A DNA stretch of 64,000 nucleotides from Rhodobiaceae bacterium (GCA_003330885.1 CP030277.1:1364001-1428000), one strand, 5' to 3'. Numbered from the stretch's first letter, positions 28,696 through 40,821 are shown. Notes: generated from the letters alone by a model not told the origin. Made by a program: numbers and translations.

Positions 28696-29253
28696 TTACT
28701 CAGACGCCAAAGCTTCTCCAGCACCATCCGCACGACGACCAACAATGTCAGTCACCTTTTTGCCGCGGCGCGCAGCGACCATACGTGGGCTCTGTTCACG
28801 CTTCAGCGCGTCAAATGTGGCCCTAATCATGTTGTAAGGATTAGCAGACCCCATGGACTTCGCAACGACGTCCTGAACACCAAGCGTTTCAAAAACAGCA
28901 CGCATTGGACCACCAGCAATGATGCCGGTGCCTGGAGGCGCTGCTCGAAGGATCACGCGGCCAGCCCCATGACGACCATCAATATCATGATGCAATGTCC
29001 GGCCCTCGCGAAGCGGCACCCGGATAAGATTCCGTTTCGCTGCTTCCGTCGCTTTACGGATCGCTTCAGGCACTTCACGGGCCTTACCATGACCAAAGCC
29101 TACCCGGCCCTTCTGATCGCCAATCACTACAAGCGCGGCGAAGCCGAAGCGACGACCACCCTTAACAACTTTGGCGACGCGATTAATGTGAACCAGCTTG
29201 TCCACAAATTCGCTATCACGTTCGTCCCGATCCCGAGATTCTCTGCGTGCCAC
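28696..29253 (-). CDS. rpsE: 30S ribosomal protein S5
   Basis: 185 residues. The double-stranded RNA-binding N-domain includes [20 protein letters not shown], with the conserved loop region [20 protein letters not shown] (in part), and the C-domain has [19 protein letters not shown] and [17 protein letters not shown]5 affects decoding accuracy and mRNA unwinding. Short gap of 12 bases to rplR upstream. Confidence 0.97.
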   Translation of the reverse strand: MARRESRDRDERDSEFVDKLVHINRVAKVVKGGRRFGFAALVVIGDQKGRVGFGHGKAREVPEAIRKATEAAKRNLIRVPLREGRTLHHDIDGRHGAGRVILRAAPPGTGIIAGGPMRAVFETLGVQDVVAKSMGSANPYNMIRATFDALKREQSPRMVAARRGKKVTDIVGRRADGAGEALASE

Positions 29254-29265
29254 GATAAACGTCCT

Positions 29266-29622
29266 TTAGAAGTTGAGGCCGCCCTCGCGGGCACCCTCTG
29301 CCAGAGCTTTCACCCGGCCATGATAAACATACCCACCGCGGTCGAAGATGACGTCATTGACGCCAGCATCAGATGCGCGTTTCGCCACGAGCTTGCCGAC
29401 TTCAGCTGCTGCGCTCGTGTTCGTCCCCTTGTCGCCCTTGAACTCTTTGTCCTTGGTCGATGCGGACGCAATCGTTTTGCCCTCGATATCATCAATCACT
29501 TGAGCATAGATATGCTGTGATGAACGATAGACAGATAGCCGCGGACGGCCACCAGCCAGCTTGCGAAGCTTCGCGCGATTGCGCTGCTTGCGTCGATCTT
29601 GAAGTGTCAGTTTCTTGCCCAT
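29266..29622 (-). CDS. rplR: 50S ribosomal protein L18
   Basis: 118 residues. Binds 5S rRNA. Conserved text: [40 protein letters not shown] and the C-terminal [23 protein letters not shown] (split here). Gap to rplF is 7 bases. Confidence 0.97.
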   Translation of the reverse strand: MGKKLTLQDRRKQRNRAKLRKLAGGRPRLSVYRSSQHIYAQVIDDIEGKTIASASTKDKEFKGDKGTNTSAAAEVGKLVAKRASDAGVNDVIFDRGGYVYHGRVKALAEGAREGGLNF

Positions 29623-29629
29623 GGCTCGA

Positions 29630-30163
29630 TTACTTCTTCTTGCCTTCCTTACGGAAGATATATTCGTCTTCGTACTTCACACCCTTGCCCTTGTAAGGCT
29701 CTGGTGGACGGTACGCCCGGATCTCCGCGGCCACTTGGCCAACAGTCTGCTTGTCCATGCCCGAAATCTCGATCTCTGTAGGCTTAGGCGTCTTCACCTG
29801 AATGCCTTCCGGGATCTTGTGAACAACGTCATGGCTGAAGCCAAGAGCAAGCTGCAGGTCTTTGCCCTGCATCTGAGCTCTGTATCCAACACCGTTGATT
29901 TCAAGCCGCTTGGTAAAGCCCTCTGTTACACCCGTAACAATGTTCTGTACCAATGTCCGCTGCATGCCCCACATTGCGCGTGCGCGCTGTGTCTCATCCC
30001 GCGGCGTTACTGTAAGCCCATCATCGCCCTGAGCGAGGGTCACCTCGTCAACGAGTGTCATAGACAACTCGCCTTTGGGGCCCTTAACCACCAGATCCTG
30101 GCCGTCAATATTGACGGTTACGCCGCCTGGCACAGCGATGGGTTGTTTGCCAATTCGTGACAT
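29630..30163 (-). CDS. rplF: 50S ribosomal protein L6
   Basis: 177 residues. Two related domains; [20 protein letters not shown] at the start, then [20 protein letters not shown], and the near-invariant C-terminal [19 protein letters not shown]. Sits near the factor-binding region of the large subunit. Between rpsH and rplR. Confidence 0.98.
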   Translation of the reverse strand: MSRIGKQPIAVPGGVTVNIDGQDLVVKGPKGELSMTLVDEVTLAQGDDGLTVTPRDETQRARAMWGMQRTLVQNIVTGVTEGFTKRLEINGVGYRAQMQGKDLQLALGFSHDVVHKIPEGIQVKTPKPTEIEISGMDKQTVGQVAAEIRAYRPPEPYKGKGVKYEDEYIFRKEGKKK

Positions 30164-30198
30164 GGTTGCTTCCTAACCCGTCCGTTTACCGCGCGTCT

Positions 30199-30597
30199 TT
30201 AGAAGACGCGGCAGAGTACTTCGCCACCGACATTTTCGTCACGGGCGACTGAGTCTGACATGACACCTTTAGGTGTCGACAGGATCGAGATGCCCAAGCC
30301 GTTATGCACAGCTGGAATATCCTTCACCGATGAATATACGCGACGACCTGGGGTCGAAACTCGGGAAATCTCCCGAATAACCGGACGGCCTTCGTGATAC
30401 TTGAGCTCGATTTCGAATTCGGCTTTGCCGCCATCAAAATCAGTGCGCGAATATCCACGGATGTAACCTTCATCCTCCAGAACATCGAGCACCCGGCCCC
30501 GCAATTTAGACGCCGGAGTTTTCACATTGCCTTTCCCGCGCATCGCAGCATTGCGAATACGGGTCAGCATATCTCCGAGGGGATCTGTCATAGACAT
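30199..30597 (-). CDS. rpsH: 30S ribosomal protein S8
   Basis: 132 residues. Begins [20 protein letters not shown] and ends with [20 protein letters not shown] plus [11 protein letters not shown], the RNA-binding C-domain. In E. coli S8 represses the spc operon by binding the rplE leader region; whether that applies here is not visible. 13 bases after rpsN. Confidence 0.98.
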   Translation of the reverse strand: MSMTDPLGDMLTRIRNAAMRGKGNVKTPASKLRGRVLDVLEDEGYIRGYSRTDFDGGKAEFEIELKYHEGRPVIREISRVSTPGRRVYSSVKDIPAVHNGLGISILSTPKGVMSDSVARDENVGGEVLCRVF

Positions 30598-30610
30598 GCG
30601 ATCTCTCTCC

Positions 30611-30916
30611 TCACCAACTTGACTTGACTAAGCCGGGGATCAGGCCTTTGGAGCCCAGTTCCCGAAGCGCGATACGCGACATCTTCAGCTTGCGATAATA
30701 GGCACGTGGACGGCCACTGACTTCACAGCGGTTACGCACGCGCGTCTTGGACGAATTGCGTGGCAACTCTGCAAGTTTCAACCGAGCCTTAAAACGCTCT
30801 TCGACCGTCAGAGACTTGTCGTCAGCAATCGCCTTGAGTGCTGCACGCTTATTTGCGTACTTGGCGACCAATTTACGCTTCTTCTGGTCTTTTAGAACGC
30901 TGCTTTTCTTAGCCAT
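30611..30916 (-). CDS. rpsN: 30S ribosomal protein S14
   Basis: 101 residues from the ATG at 30916 ([20 protein letters not shown]). This is the zinc-free long form: only one cysteine, in [20 protein letters not shown], where the short form has a four-cysteine zinc site. Gap to rplE is 42 bases. Confidence 0.97.
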   Translation of the reverse strand: MAKKSSVLKDQKKRKLVAKYANKRAALKAIADDKSLTVEERFKARLKLAELPRNSSKTRVRNRCEVSGRPRAYYRKLKMSRIALRELGSKGLIPGLVKSSW

Positions 30917-30958
30917 TCTTACCTCCGGTGAACCTGCGCTTCCCGCGCAGGCCAACGA

Positions 30959-31519
30959 TTAATCCTGAGCTGCAAACGGGAAGTTGATGCCCTTGAGCAA
31001 TTCCCGCGCTTCGTCATCTGTCTTCGCCGTCGTACAGACAACAACGTCCATACCCCAAACTTCGTCCACTTTGTCGTAGTCGATTTCCGGGAACACGATG
31101 TGCTCTTTCAAGCCCATTGCGTAGTTACCATTCCCGTCAAAGCTCTTGTCGTTCAGGCCGCGAAAGTCACGTACCCGCGGCAGAGCAACCGTCACAAGGC
31201 GGTCAAGAAATTCAAACATCCGGTCTTTGCGAAGGGTTACTTTGCAGCCGATGTTCATGTCTTCACGAAGCTTAAAGCCGGCGATTGACGTCTTAGCTTT
31301 TGTCGCGACCGCTTTTTGACCTGCGATAAGACCAAGGTCTTCAAGCGCAGACTTGATCTTCTTAGAGTCGCCAACTGCTTCACCGACACCCATGTTCAGA
31401 ACAACTTTGTCCAGCTTGGGCACCATCATATTGTTGGTGTAGTTGAACTTCTCCTGAAGCGCAGGCCGCACCTTATCGTTGTATACGCCTTTGAGGCGGG
31501 GTTCGTATCCCTCAGCCAT
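30959..31519 (-). CDS. rplE: 50S ribosomal protein L5
   Basis: 186 residues. Binds 5S rRNA and the P-site tRNA side of the central protuberance. Conserved parts are [40 protein letters not shown] and [19 protein letters not shown]. Its start overlaps the end of rplX by 8 bases, so the two are coupled. Confidence 0.98.
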   Translation of the reverse strand: MAEGYEPRLKGVYNDKVRPALQEKFNYTNNMMVPKLDKVVLNMGVGEAVGDSKKIKSALEDLGLIAGQKAVATKAKTSIAGFKLREDMNIGCKVTLRKDRMFEFLDRLVTVALPRVRDFRGLNDKSFDGNGNYAMGLKEHIVFPEIDYDKVDEVWGMDVVVCTTAKTDDEARELLKGINFPFAAQD

Positions 31520-31829
31520 CGATCACTTCTCCTGATGCTTTGGCAACACGGACTTTTTTGCCGTCTTCCAAAACCTTGAAACCTACGCGAGTGGCTTCAC
31601 CCGACTTAGGGTCGACATAAGCGATATTCGACAGGTCGAGCTTCGCTTCGCGTGTCGCGATACCGCCAGCACTGGTCTGGGTCTGGCGCTCATGGCGTTT
31701 CACAAGGTTTACACCCTGCACCAGAACCCGGCCCTCTTGAGGGAATACGCCGAGCACTTCGCCCTGCTTACCCTTGTCTTTGCCAGCCAACACGATGACC
31801 TTGTCACCCTTTTTAATCTTCGCAGCCAT
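31512..31829 (-). CDS. rplX: 50S ribosomal protein L24
   Basis: 105 residues with an N-terminal KOW motif ([20 protein letters not shown]). An assembly-initiating protein of the large subunit. Its ATG overlaps the rplN stop by one base (TGATG) and its end overlaps rplE by 8, showing tight coupling. Confidence 0.97.
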   Translation of the reverse strand: MAAKIKKGDKVIVLAGKDKGKQGEVLGVFPQEGRVLVQGVNLVKRHERQTQTSAGGIATREAKLDLSNIAYVDPKSGEATRVGFKVLEDGKKVRVAKASGEVIDG

Positions 31830-32197
31830 CAGATCACCTCCGGTGCGAGGGAAACGATTTTCATGTGGTTCTTCGCACGCAGCTCACGAGTCACAGGGCC
31901 GAAAATACGGGTCCCCACTGGTTCACCCTGCGCGTTAATCAGGACAGCAGCATTTCCGTCAAAACGGATTGTGCTGCCATCAGCGCGGTGAATGTCTTTC
32001 GCAGTGCGCACGACGACGGCCTTCATGACGTCGCCCTTCTTTACACGACCCCGGGGGATCGCTTCTTTCACGCTGACCACGATGATGTCGCCTACAGAAG
32101 CGTATTTACGCTTCGAGCCGCCCAACACCTTGATGCACTGAACGCGTTTTGCGCCTGAATTGTCAGCGACGCCCAGATTTGTTTGCATCTGAATCAT
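31829..32197 (-). CDS. rplN: 50S ribosomal protein L14
   Basis: 122 residues, the invariant length. Begins [20 protein letters not shown] and ends [12 protein letters not shown]-like (here [12 protein letters not shown]). Part of the inter-subunit bridge to 16S helix 14. First gene of the spc group in the classical order, 44 bases after rpsQ with no terminator between. Confidence 0.98.
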   Translation of the reverse strand: MIQMQTNLGVADNSGAKRVQCIKVLGGSKRKYASVGDIIVVSVKEAIPRGRVKKGDVMKAVVVRTAKDIHRADGSTIRFDGNAAVLINAQGEPVGTRIFGPVTRELRAKNHMKIVSLAPEVI

Positions 32198-32241
32198 GGC
32201 TAAATGCCCGTTCTCACTGGGTAGAAACCAAGTCTTGCGAC

Positions 32242-32478
32242 TTAAGCTTCATTCCCGATTACTTCCCAAGTCTTATTCTTTGATACCGGCCGGCATTCCC
32301 GGATCGATACCATCTCACCCACTTTGTGAGCATTGCTCTCATCGTGTGCGTGATATTTCTTAGACCGACGAACGGTCTTCTTCAGCAGTGGATCTGTGAA
32401 ACGACGCTCGACCTTGACCACGATGGTCTTGTCGTTTTTGTCGCTTACTACGACGCCCTGCAAAATTCGCTTTGGCAT
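32242..32478 (-). CDS. rpsQ: 30S ribosomal protein S17
   Basis: 78 residues, an OB-fold protein that nucleates small-subunit assembly. Text: [40 protein letters not shown] and [15 protein letters not shown]. Last gene of the S10 group, 10 bases after rpmC. Confidence 0.97.
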   Translation of the reverse strand: MPKRILQGVVVSDKNDKTIVVKVERRFTDPLLKKTVRRSKKYHAHDESNAHKVGEMVSIRECRPVSKNKTWEVIGNEA

Positions 32479-32488
32479 GATCGAACCC

Positions 32489-32689
32489 TTACTTAGCGGC
32501 TTGGGCTACGAGCGACTGCTGGATCGTCATGATCCGAGCAATGTCGCGGCGAACCTGCCGAATGCGCGCCGTATTCTCCAACTGACCACTTGCTGCCTGG
32601 AAGCGCAGATTGAACTGCTCCTTCTTCAGCTTCACAATCTCGTCGTCGAGTTGATCCGGCGTCATATCTCTAATCTCACTGGCCTTCAT
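32489..32689 (-). CDS. rpmC: 50S ribosomal protein L29
   Basis: 66 residues, two helices: [20 protein letters not shown] and [20 protein letters not shown]. Located at the tunnel exit near L23. 37 bases after rplP. Confidence 0.97.
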   Translation of the reverse strand: MKASEIRDMTPDQLDDEIVKLKKEQFNLRFQAASGQLENTARIRQVRRDIARIMTIQQSLVAQAAK

Positions 32690-32726
32690 GGCCTCATCCT
32701 CTTCTCAACCGTGGAGCACAATGCTC

Positions 32727-33146
32727 TTAAGCCTGGTCGCCAGGTCGCGTTACAAACCGTGTCTTAATCGGAAGCTTCGCAGCACCAAGCCGCAATGCTT
32801 CTTCGGCGATCTCGTGTGACACGCCATCAATCTCGAACATGATCCGACCGGGCTTCACACGGGCTGCCCAATATTCAGGCGTACCCTTACCTTTACCCAT
32901 CCGAACTTCTGTCGGTTTCTTCGAAACCGGCACATCAGGGAAAATCCGGATCCACACACGGCCAGCACGCTTCATATGACGCGTAATGGCACGACGAGCG
33001 GCTTCGATCTGCCGTGCGGTTACCCGCTCTGGCTCGAGAGCCTTAAGGCCATAAGCGCCAAATGTTAGCGCCGTACCACCTTTTGCAGTTCCCTTAATCC
33101 GGCCCTTATGAGCCTTGCGGAACTTTGTACGTTTAGGTTGCAGCAT
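32727..33146 (-). CDS. rplP: 50S ribosomal protein L16
   Basis: 139 residues. Starts [20 protein letters not shown] and contains the conserved [20 protein letters not shown] and [20 protein letters not shown]. Binds near the A-site and peptidyl transferase region. 29 bases after rpsC. Confidence 0.98.
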   Translation of the reverse strand: MLQPKRTKFRKAHKGRIKGTAKGGTALTFGAYGLKALEPERVTARQIEAARRAITRHMKRAGRVWIRIFPDVPVSKKPTEVRMGKGKGTPEYWAARVKPGRIMFEIDGVSHEIAEEALRLGAAKLPIKTRFVTRPGDQA

Positions 33147-33175
33147 CGTTTAACTCTCTTCGCTTGAGCGCTGGC

Positions 33176-33874
33176 TTACTTTGAGTCCCGACGGCGGTTA
33201 TCTCCACCACCTTCGAGGGCACGTCGTTCATGAGCCATCGGATCGTGCTCAAGGATTTCACCTTTGAAAATCCAAACCTTGATGCCGCAAACCCCATAAG
33301 CTGTATGAGCAGATGCAACGCCATAGTCGATATCAGCGCGAAGCGTGTGAAGCGGCACACGGCCCTCGCGATACCATTCAGTCCGAGCAATCTCAGCACC
33401 GCCAAGACGACCCGCGCAGTTGATCCGGATGCCCCCAGCGCCGAGGCGCATAGCTGACTGGACCGCCCGCTTCATTGCCCGACGGAACGCCACACGGCGC
33501 TCAAGCTGCTGAGCAATGTTTTCTGCAACAAGCGTCGCATCAATTTCAGGCTTGCGAACTTCGACAATATTCAGATGGACTTCCGAGTCCGTCATCGTGC
33601 CAATTTTACGGCGCAGCTTTTCAATGTCTGCACCCTTCTTACCAATCACCACGCCAGGACGCGCTGAGTGGATCGCAACCCGGCACTTCTTGTGCGGACG
33701 CTCGATAACTATCTTACTGACACCAGCCTGCTTCAAAGTCTTTTCAAGATACTTCCGGATCTTGAGGTCTTCGTGCAGCAGGTCGCCATACTCGTGACGT
33801 CCAGCAAACCAGCGGGAGTCCCATGTGCGGTTGATCCCCAGGCGCAGGCCAATTGGATTAACTTTCTGACCCAT
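33176..33874 (-). CDS. rpsC: 30S ribosomal protein S3
   Basis: 232 residues. A KH domain ([20 protein letters not shown]) and C-domain with [20 protein letters not shown] and [13 protein letters not shown]. Lines the mRNA entry channel. ATG overlaps the rplV stop by one base (TAATG). The C-terminal end ([12 protein letters not shown]) is short and basic. Confidence 0.98.
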   Translation of the reverse strand: MGQKVNPIGLRLGINRTWDSRWFAGRHEYGDLLHEDLKIRKYLEKTLKQAGVSKIVIERPHKKCRVAIHSARPGVVIGKKGADIEKLRRKIGTMTDSEVHLNIVEVRKPEIDATLVAENIAQQLERRVAFRRAMKRAVQSAMRLGAGGIRINCAGRLGGAEIARTEWYREGRVPLHTLRADIDYGVASAHTAYGVCGIKVWIFKGEILEHDPMAHERRALEGGGDNRRRDSK

Positions 33875-34254
33875 TAGGCTTTTTCCTCAACTTGGCGCAC
33901 CACAATCGTGATCTCGCTGAAAGGCTTCATGATCTTGCCAACACGACCACGTGCACGCGGGCGCCACCGTTTCATCATCAGGTTCTTGCCGACATAAGCT
34001 TCCGATACGATGAGATCATCCACGTCCAAGTCGTGATTGTTCTCTGCATTCGCAACGGCGCTTTCCAGCACCTTCTTAACGTCCTTGGCGATCCGCTTCG
34101 GCGAGAAGGAAAGGTCCGCGATCGCGCGTTCCACTTTCTGTCCCCGAATGGTCTGAGCCACAAGGTTGAGCTTCTGACCGCTGGTGCGGATCATACGGCC
34201 CTTTGCCATTGCCTCGTTATCAGCCAGGCGCCGTGGTTGTGACGACTTCCCCAT
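33874..34254 (-). CDS. rplV: 50S ribosomal protein L22
   Basis: 126 residues. The long beta-hairpin that lines the exit tunnel is in the segment around [20 protein letters not shown]. The N-terminus [20 protein letters not shown] keeps the ADNEA motif of alphaproteobacterial L22, so I keep the first ATG. 3 bases after rpsS. Confidence 0.97.
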   Translation of the reverse strand: MGKSSQPRRLADNEAMAKGRMIRTSGQKLNLVAQTIRGQKVERAIADLSFSPKRIAKDVKKVLESAVANAENNHDLDVDDLIVSEAYVGKNLMMKRWRPRARGRVGKIMKPFSEITIVVRQVEEKA

Positions 34255-34257
34255 GGC

Positions 34258-34536
34258 TTACTTCCTTTTCGCTTTTTTGTCCGACGCGTGACCGAAATAG
34301 GTCCGTGACGGAGCAAATTCACCGAACTTATGACCAACCATGTCCTCGGAAATGTTTACCGGAACATGCTTCTGGCCGTTATGTACGCCAAAAGTCAGGC
34401 CAACGAACTGAGGCAGGATCGTAGAGCGACGGCTCCAGATCTTGATCACTTCCTTACGCCCCGATTCACGGGACGCTTCGGCTTTCTTCAGGATATATCC
34501 GTCAACAAACGGACCTTTCCAGACAGAACGTGTCAT
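34258..34536 (-). CDS. rpsS: 30S ribosomal protein S19
   Basis: 92 residues, [20 protein letters not shown] and [20 protein letters not shown] are diagnostic. Works with S13 in the head. 11 bases after rplB. Confidence 0.98.
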   Translation of the reverse strand: MTRSVWKGPFVDGYILKKAEASRESGRKEVIKIWSRRSTILPQFVGLTFGVHNGQKHVPVNISEDMVGHKFGEFAPSRTYFGHASDKKAKRK

Positions 34537-34547
34537 GAGTTCTTACC

Positions 34548-35381
34548 TTACTTACGACGCTGGTGACGGCTGCGTACGATGTACTTATCCGTCGATTTGT
34601 TTTTCCGAGTCCGCTTGCCCTTGGTTGGCTTACCCCAAGGAGTCACAGGATGACGACCACCTGAGGTCCGACCTTCACCACCACCATGCGGGTGATCGAC
34701 AGGGTTCATAGCCACACCGCGAACCGATGGACGCTTGCCGAGCCAGCGGTTACGACCCGCTTTAGCCAGCGTGATATTTGACTGATCCGGGTTCGACACA
34801 GCACCGATGCTGGCCATGCACTCGCCGCGGATGAGACGCTGTTCCCCTGAGGAGAGGCGGACAATGGCGAAACCGCCGTCACGACCAACCAACTGAACAT
34901 AAGTCCCGGCAGACCGTGCAATCTGAGCACCCTTACCTGGCTTCAGCTCCACATTGTGGATGATTGTGCCAACAGGAATGTTCTTCATTGGCATCGCGTT
35001 GCCAGGCTTCACGTCGGCGCGCTCTGCTGAGATCACCGTGTCGCCTTCAGCCAAACGCTGTGGCGCGATGATGTAGGCTTGCTCGCCATCTTCATATTTA
35101 ATCAGCGCGATAAATGCTGTCCGGTTCGGATCATATTCCAGGCGCTCAACAACAGCAGGGATGTCCTGCTTTGTCCGCTTGAAATCGATAATCCGATAGG
35201 TCCGCTTGTGACCGCCACCCCGACGACGCGCTGTGATACGCCCGTGATTGTTCCGACCACCCGATTTTGTCAGGCCTTCAGTCAGCTTTTTAACAGGCTT
35301 GCCGCTCCAAAGCGCCGATTTATCGACAAGAACGAGGCCACGCTGTCCCGGGCTGGAAGGTTTATATTGTTTTAGTGCCAT
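34548..35381 (-). CDS. rplB: 50S ribosomal protein L2
   Basis: 277 residues. Needed for subunit joining and peptidyl transfer. Conserved blocks: [40 protein letters not shown], and [20 protein letters not shown], which contains the histidine (HPHGGGEG) studied in E. coli L2. Between rplW and rpsS. Confidence 0.98.
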   Translation of the reverse strand: MALKQYKPSSPGQRGLVLVDKSALWSGKPVKKLTEGLTKSGGRNNHGRITARRRGGGHKRTYRIIDFKRTKQDIPAVVERLEYDPNRTAFIALIKYEDGEQAYIIAPQRLAEGDTVISAERADVKPGNAMPMKNIPVGTIIHNVELKPGKGAQIARSAGTYVQLVGRDGGFAIVRLSSGEQRLIRGECMASIGAVSNPDQSNITLAKAGRNRWLGKRPSVRGVAMNPVDHPHGGGEGRTSGGRHPVTPWGKPTKGKRTRKNKSTDKYIVRSRHQRRK

Positions 35382-35412
35382 AACGTCTCAGCTTTCGCTT
35401 TTGCTGCCGTCC

Positions 35413-35706
35413 TTAAAGACCGGTGCTCACATCAATGGAGTGACCGTCTTCAAGTGTCACAATTGCTTTCTTGTAGTCGCCCTGCTTCCCGCTCACGCCG
35501 CGGAACCGCTTCAGCTTGCCCTGCTGGCGAAGCGTATTCACCGCCTTCACCTTAACGCTGAACAGCTTTTCAACCGCTGCTTTCACCTGAGGCTTTGTAG
35601 CATCAAGCGGCACCCGGAATACGACCTGGTTATGCTCTGATGCCAGTGTCGACTTCTCGGTGATTACCGGAGAGAGGATGGCGTCATAATGACGAGCTTC
35701 ACTCAT
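35413..35706 (-). CDS. rplW: 50S ribosomal protein L23
   Basis: 97 residues. Docking site at the tunnel exit for trigger factor and SRP. Text: [20 protein letters not shown] and [24 protein letters not shown] overlap with rplD. Confidence 0.97.
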   Translation of the reverse strand: MSEARHYDAILSPVITEKSTLASEHNQVVFRVPLDATKPQVKAAVEKLFSVKVKAVNTLRQQGKLKRFRGVSGKQGDYKKAIVTLEDGHSIDVSTGL

Positions 35707-36323
35707 TTGAACCGAGCCTCCAGGCCTTCCAGCGCTGCTTTGGTCAAGACCAAAGTGTCACGCCGCAAAATGTCATACACGTTGATGCCCTGTACTGGCA
35801 GAACGTCCACTGATGGGATGTTCCGAGACGCCATGGCAAACTTGTCGTCTACTTCCGCCCCATCAATGATGAGAGCTGATGTCAGACCGAGCTTCGTCAA
35901 CGCGCCACGCAGCGCAGCTGTCTTGCCGTCTTTGGACTTCGCATCTTCCAACACGATCAGCTTTTCAGCCTTCATCTTGCTGGAGAGTGCGTGCTTAAGG
36001 GCCAAAGCCCGAACCTTCTTAGGCATGTCGATCGCGTGACTGCGAACAACCGGCCCGAAAGCCTTACCACCACCACGGAACTGCGGAACCTTCTTGTCAC
36101 CATGACGCGCACCACCGGTGCCCTTCTGGCGATACATCTTCTTGGTCGTGCCTGTGATCTCTGACCGGCCCTTGGTTTTATGCGTGCCAGCCTGGCGCTT
36201 AGCCAACTGATAGTTCACCATCCGATGCAGCAAATCAGCACGAGGCTCCAGCGCGAACAATTCGTCCGGCAGGTCCACCGATCCGGCCTTCTTGGCCTCA
36301 AGTGTGGTCACATCCGCCTTCAT
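35703..36323 (-). CDS. rplD: 50S ribosomal protein L4
   Basis: 206 residues. The extended loop that reaches the exit tunnel is in [20 protein letters not shown] and [20 protein letters not shown]. In E. coli L4 also represses the S10 operon through its leader. ATGA overlaps both with rplC upstream and rplW downstream. Confidence 0.97.
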   Translation of the reverse strand: MKADVTTLEAKKAGSVDLPDELFALEPRADLLHRMVNYQLAKRQAGTHKTKGRSEITGTTKKMYRQKGTGGARHGDKKVPQFRGGGKAFGPVVRSHAIDMPKKVRALALKHALSSKMKAEKLIVLEDAKSKDGKTAALRGALTKLGLTSALIIDGAEVDDKFAMASRNIPSVDVLPVQGINVYDILRRDTLVLTKAALEGLEARFK

Positions 36324-37072
36324 GATGCGTCATCCTTCTGTTCGTCAGCTGCGGGCGCTTCCGCAGGAGCTTCCTCTGCTGCCACAGGAGCTTCCGCACC
36401 CGCCCGAATAGCTGCCGGCATCGGCACGCCTTCAGGAAGAGGCTTCTTCACGGCGTCCCGAAGGAACACCCAACCACCTTTGGACCCTGGCACTGCGCCT
36501 TTGACCATGATCAGACCACGATCAACATCCGTCTTGACGATCTCGAGGTTCTGCGTGGTGACACGAACAGAACCCATCTGACCGGCCATCTTCTTACCTT
36601 TGAAGACTTTACCCGGATCCTGGCACTGACCAGTCGAACCATGGCTACGGTGTGAAATGGACACACCGTGCGATGCCCGAAGGCCACCAAAATTGTGACG
36701 CTTCATCGCACCGGCAAAACCTTTACCGATCGAAACGCCTGACGCATCGACCCGCTGCCCGGAAATAAAGTGGTCAGCAGTGATCTCTGCACCCACGTCC
36801 AGCATATTGTCTTGGCTGACACGGAACTCGGCGAGTTTCCGCTTCGGCTCAACATGGGCCACCGCGAAGTGACCACGTGCTGCACGCGTTGTGTTTTTTA
36901 CCTTGGCTTTACCAGCGCCCAATTGGACTGCTGAGTAGCCGTTCTTTTCTTCGGTTCTCTGAGCAACAACCTGACAATTGTCGAGACGCAGTACCGTGAC
37001 AGGCACGTGCCGTCCCTCTTCAGTGAAGAGGCGGGTCATTCCCAGTTTTTGAACAATCACACCGGAACGCAT
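36320..37072 (-). CDS. rplC: 50S ribosomal protein L3 with acidic C-terminal tail
   Basis: 250 residues from the ATG at 37072 ([20 protein letters not shown]); an upstream TTG adds three codons. The core has [20 protein letters not shown] and [20 protein letters not shown]. After about residue 215 comes an Ala/Glu/Pro-rich tail with [18 protein letters not shown], which E. coli L3 (209 residues) lacks. RpoC in the same window ends in very similar low-complexity sequence. Confidence 0.96.
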   Translation of the reverse strand: MRSGVIVQKLGMTRLFTEEGRHVPVTVLRLDNCQVVAQRTEEKNGYSAVQLGAGKAKVKNTTRAARGHFAVAHVEPKRKLAEFRVSQDNMLDVGAEITADHFISGQRVDASGVSIGKGFAGAMKRHNFGGLRASHGVSISHRSHGSTGQCQDPGKVFKGKKMAGQMGSVRVTTQNLEIVKTDVDRGLIMVKGAVPGSKGGWVFLRDAVKKPLPEGVPMPAAIRAGAEAPVAAEEAPAEAPAADEQKDDAS

Positions 37073-37112
37073 GGGTCCCAATTCCTTTTATCGTTTGGAG
37101 ACGAAAGTCCCC

Positions 37113-37421
37113 TTAGAGCTTGATCTCAACATCGACACCGGCTGCCAGGTCGAGCTTCATAAGAGCATCTACCGTCTGCGGCGTTGGGTCGACAATGTCT
37201 AGAAGACGCTTATGTGTCCGAATTTCGAACTGTTCGCGGCTCTTCTTGTCGATGTGCGGTCCACGGAGCACGGTGAACTTTTCAAGCCGTGTCGGAAGTG
37301 GAATTGGGCCGCGCACATTTGCGCCAGTCCGTTTCGCGGTATTCACGATCTCCTTGGTCGAGTTGTCTAAGACACGATGGTCAAAGGCTTTCAACCGGAT
37401 CCGAATATTTTGACTTTGCAT
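37113..37421 (-). CDS. rpsJ: 30S ribosomal protein S10
   Basis: 102 residues. [20 protein letters not shown] at the start and [20 protein letters not shown] in the long loop, plus [17 protein letters not shown]. Also NusE, a partner in antitermination with NusB and NusG. Heads the S10 group, after a hairpin terminator that follows tufA. Confidence 0.98.
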   Translation of the reverse strand: MQSQNIRIRLKAFDHRVLDNSTKEIVNTAKRTGANVRGPIPLPTRLEKFTVLRGPHIDKKSREQFEIRTHKRLLDIVDPTPQTVDALMKLDLAAGVDVEIKL

Positions 37422-37446
37422 GTTCAGTCCTTACGCCCTGGGGCTA

Positions 37447-37479
37447 GAAGAAAGCGCGGTGTCAAAGTGGGCACCGCGC
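37447..37479 (-). terminator. terminator or attenuator between tufA and rpsJ
   Basis: On the minus strand GCGCGGTG pairs with CACCGCGC around a 10-base loop, followed by TTTCTTCT. It starts about 10 bases after the tufA stop. The T-run is interrupted, so partial read-through into the S10 group is likely. Confidence 0.6.
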
Positions 37480-37489
37480 CCCTTAATCC

Positions 37490-38680
37490 TTACTCGATGA
37501 TTGAGGATACGACGCCGGATCCGACAGTCCGTCCGCCTTCACGGATAGCGAAGCGAAGCTTCTCTTCCATGGCGATCGGTGCGATCAGCTCAACCTCAAT
37601 TGCAACATTATCTCCTGGCATCACCATCTCGGTGCCTGCTGGAAGGCTCACAACACCCGTCACGTCCGTCGTCCGGAAGTAGAACTGTGGACGATAGTTT
37701 GTGAAGAATGGTGTGTGACGACCACCCTCATCCTTCGTCAGGATGTAGGCTTCAGCCGTAAACTTCGTGTGTGGAGTGATCGAACCAGGCGCACAAAGAA
37801 CCTGACCACGCTCAACCTGTTCGCGGTCAACACCACGAAGCAGAGCCCCAATATTGTCACCTGCTTCACCGCTATCAAGCAGCTTGCGGAACATTTCAAC
37901 ACCCGTACAGGTCGTCTTCTGCGTGTCCTTGATGCCGACGATTTCAATTTCGTCACCAACATTGATCACACCGCGCTCAACACGACCCGTCACAACAGTA
38001 CCGCGACCTGAGATAGAGAACACATCCTCAATCGGCATCAGGAATGGCAGGTTAACTGCACGCTCTGGCTGTGGAATGGCTTCATCAACCGCTTCCATCA
38101 GCTTCAGGATGCTTTCTTTACCGATATTGTCATCGCGGCCCTCAAGGGCAGCAAGGGCTGAACCAGCAACGATTGGAATATCGTCCCCTGGGAAGCCATA
38201 TTCGGAAAGAAGCTCACGCACTTCCATTTCAACGAGCTCAAGAAGCTCTTCGTCATCAACCTGGTCAACCTTGTTCAGGTAAACAACCAGCGCTGGAACA
38301 CCAACCTGACGGGCAAGAAGAATGTGCTCGCGCGTCTGTGGCATCGGGCCATCAGCTGCGTTCACAACAAGAATGCCACCATCCATCTGAGCCGCACCGG
38401 TGATCATGTTCTTCACATAGTCAGCGTGACCTGGGCAGTCCACGTGGGCGTAGTGACGGTTCGCCGTCTCATACTCAACGTGAGCTGTAGAGATCGTAAT
38501 ACCGCGGGCCTTCTCTTCAGGCGCCTTGTCGATATCTGCATAATCAGAAAAGTCTGCCCCACCAGATTCAGCAAGCACTTTCGTAATCGCCGCCGTCAGC
38601 GTCGTCTTACCGTGGTCAACGTGACCAATCGTGCCAATGTTAACGTGTGGCTTATTACGCTCGAATTTCTCTTTGGCCAT
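37490..38680 (-). CDS. tufA: elongation factor Tu (first copy)
   Basis: 396-residue GTPase delivering aminoacyl-tRNA to the ribosome. P-loop GHVDHGKT at 19-26, switch [14 protein letters not shown], base-specific NKVDQVDD, and domains II and III ([33 protein letters not shown] in part). Last gene of the rpsL-rpsG-fusA-tuf group. The protein is identical to the copy at 57774-58964, and the coding DNA differs at only three positions that I could find. Confidence 0.98.
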   Translation of the reverse strand: MAKEKFERNKPHVNIGTIGHVDHGKTTLTAAITKVLAESGGADFSDYADIDKAPEEKARGITISTAHVEYETANRHYAHVDCPGHADYVKNMITGAAQMDGGILVVNAADGPMPQTREHILLARQVGVPALVVYLNKVDQVDDEELLELVEMEVRELLSEYGFPGDDIPIVAGSALAALEGRDDNIGKESILKLMEAVDEAIPQPERAVNLPFLMPIEDVFSISGRGTVVTGRVERGVINVGDEIEIVGIKDTQKTTCTGVEMFRKLLDSGEAGDNIGALLRGVDREQVERGQVLCAPGSITPHTKFTAEAYILTKDEGGRHTPFFTNYRPQFYFRTTDVTGVVSLPAGTEMVMPGDNVAIEVELIAPIAMEEKLRFAIREGGRTVGSGVVSSIIE

Positions 38681-38717
38681 CTTAAGGCTCCCTCAGAACT
38701 GCATTGTTCTTCGCTGA

Positions 38718-40793
38718 TTAAGCGAGTTTCGCTTGGATCTCATCTGAGACCGCTTGCGGTACTTGCTCATAATGATCGAATTGCATGGTGTACTGCGCCC
38801 GACCCTGCGACATAGACCGCAGGTTGTTCACATAACCAAACATGTTTGCGAGCGGCACCATGGCGTTGATCGCTGTCGCGACACCACGGTTTTCACTGCC
38901 GGCAATCTGTCCGCGACGGCTGCTCAAATCGCCAATCACGTCACCCATATAGTCTTCAGGTGTCACCACCTCGACCTTCATGATGGGCTCAAGAAGCTTG
39001 GCACCCGCCTTCGGAGCAATCTCACGCATAGCTGCCCGTGCTGCGATCTCAAATGCGAGAACGCTGGAGTCAACATCATGGAACGCGCCATCTGTTAGCG
39101 TGACTTCGAAGTCAATCAGAGGGAAGCCGGCGAGAACACCGTTCTCAGCGACACTCTTGATGCCCTTCTCAACGCCAGGGATGTATTCCTTTGGAATAGA
39201 CCCACCAACAATCTTACTGTTGAAGACCAAGCCCGAGCCAACTTCACCCGGCGTGACAACCATTTTGATCCGAGCAAACTGACCAGAACCACCCGACTGC
39301 TTCTTGTGGGTGTAGTCAATGTCAGCTTCTTTCGTGAAGGTCTCACGATAAGCCACCTGAGGGGCACCAACATTCGCTTCGACCTTGAACTCACGCTTCA
39401 TGCGGTCGACAAGAATGTCCAAGTGAAGCTCACCCATACCAGCGATAATCGTCTGGCCACTCTCTTCATCGGAAGAAACGCGGAAAGAAGGGTCTTCCTG
39501 AGCGAGACGCGCAAGCGCCATGCCCATTTTCTCTTGGTCGGCTTTTGTCTTTGGCTCAACAGCAACCTCGATAACCGGATCAGGAAATTCCATCCGCTCC
39601 AGGATTACAGGGCTGTTTGGATCACAAAGCGTGTCACCGGTTGTGGTGTCTTTGAGACCAGCAAGCGCAACAATATCGCCTGCATAAGCTTCTTTCACTT
39701 CTTCACGGCTGTTTGCGTGCATCAGAAGCATACGGCCAATGCGCTCACGCTTGTCTTTCACCGTGTTCAACACACCAGAACCAGCAGTGAACACACCGGA
39801 GTAAACGCGGGCAAATGTCAGCGAACCAACAAAGGGGTCGTTCATGATCTTAAATGCGAGAGCCGAAGCCGGGACCTCGTCAGAAGCTTCACGAACCGTA
39901 GCCTCTTCAGTCTTCGCATCAATACCGTCAATCGCCTTAACGTCGAGCGGCGACGGCATGTAATCAACAACAGCGTCCAGAAGCGGTTGAACACCCTTAT
40001 TCTTAAACGCAGTACCATTGAGGACCGGAACGAAATTCTGTTCGATTGTCCCCTTACGGATGCAGCGCTTCAGCGTCTCTTCGTCTGGCTCATTGCCTTC
40101 GAGATAGGCCTCCATCGCCTCATCTTCGATTTCAACAGCAGCCTCGACGAGCGCTGTGCGATATTCAGCAGCCTGGTCTTTCAGCGAGTCACGAATATCG
40201 ACATATTCGAATTCAGCGCCGAGGTTCTCATCTTTCCAGAGAATCTCTTTCATCTTGATGAGATCAACGAGGCCTTCATATTCCGCTTCCGCACCGATCG
40301 GCAGCTGGAGAACCAGTGGGTTCGCCCCAAGGCGGTCCACAATCATCTCAACACAACGGAAGAAGTCCGCACCCATACGGTCCATCTTGTTGACGAAACA
40401 CATGCGAGGAACCGCATAACGGTCAGCCTGGCGCCAGACAGTCTCAGATTGAGGCTCCACACCAGCAACAGAGTCAAACACAGCTACCGCGCCATCAAGC
40501 ACCCGGAGCGAACGCTCAACTTCAATCGTGAAGTCCACGTGGCCTGGCGTATCAATGATGTTGATGCGCTTGTCGTTCCAGAAACAGGTCGTCGCAGCGG
40601 ATGTAATCGTAATCCCGCGCTCTTGCTCCTGCTCCATCCAGTCCATCGTCGCAGCGCCATCATGCACTTCGCCGATTTTGTGGCTTTTGCCTGTGTAGTA
40701 GAGGATCCGTTCCGTCGTCGTGGTCTTACCCGCATCAATATGGGCCATAATGCCGATATTGCGGTAGTCCTCGAGTTTTGTCTGGCGTGCCAT
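38718..40793 (-). CDS. fusA: elongation factor G
   Basis: 691-residue translocase GTPase. P-loop AHIDAGKT at 17-24, [32 protein letters not shown], then domains II-V including [17 protein letters not shown] and the C-terminal [20 protein letters not shown]. Between rpsG and tufA with gaps of 28 and 37 bases. Confidence 0.98.
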   Translation of the reverse strand: MARQTKLEDYRNIGIMAHIDAGKTTTTERILYYTGKSHKIGEVHDGAATMDWMEQEQERGITITSAATTCFWNDKRINIIDTPGHVDFTIEVERSLRVLDGAVAVFDSVAGVEPQSETVWRQADRYAVPRMCFVNKMDRMGADFFRCVEMIVDRLGANPLVLQLPIGAEAEYEGLVDLIKMKEILWKDENLGAEFEYVDIRDSLKDQAAEYRTALVEAAVEIEDEAMEAYLEGNEPDEETLKRCIRKGTIEQNFVPVLNGTAFKNKGVQPLLDAVVDYMPSPLDVKAIDGIDAKTEEATVREASDEVPASALAFKIMNDPFVGSLTFARVYSGVFTAGSGVLNTVKDKRERIGRMLLMHANSREEVKEAYAGDIVALAGLKDTTTGDTLCDPNSPVILERMEFPDPVIEVAVEPKTKADQEKMGMALARLAQEDPSFRVSSDEESGQTIIAGMGELHLDILVDRMKREFKVEANVGAPQVAYRETFTKEADIDYTHKKQSGGSGQFARIKMVVTPGEVGSGLVFNSKIVGGSIPKEYIPGVEKGIKSVAENGVLAGFPLIDFEVTLTDGAFHDVDSSVLAFEIAARAAMREIAPKAGAKLLEPIMKVEVVTPEDYMGDVIGDLSSRRGQIAGSENRGVATAINAMVPLANMFGYVNNLRSMSQGRAQYTMQFDHYEQVPQAVSDEIQAKLA

Positions 40794-40821
40794 GATCTTA
40801 AACCTCTAAAGCGCCTGTCTG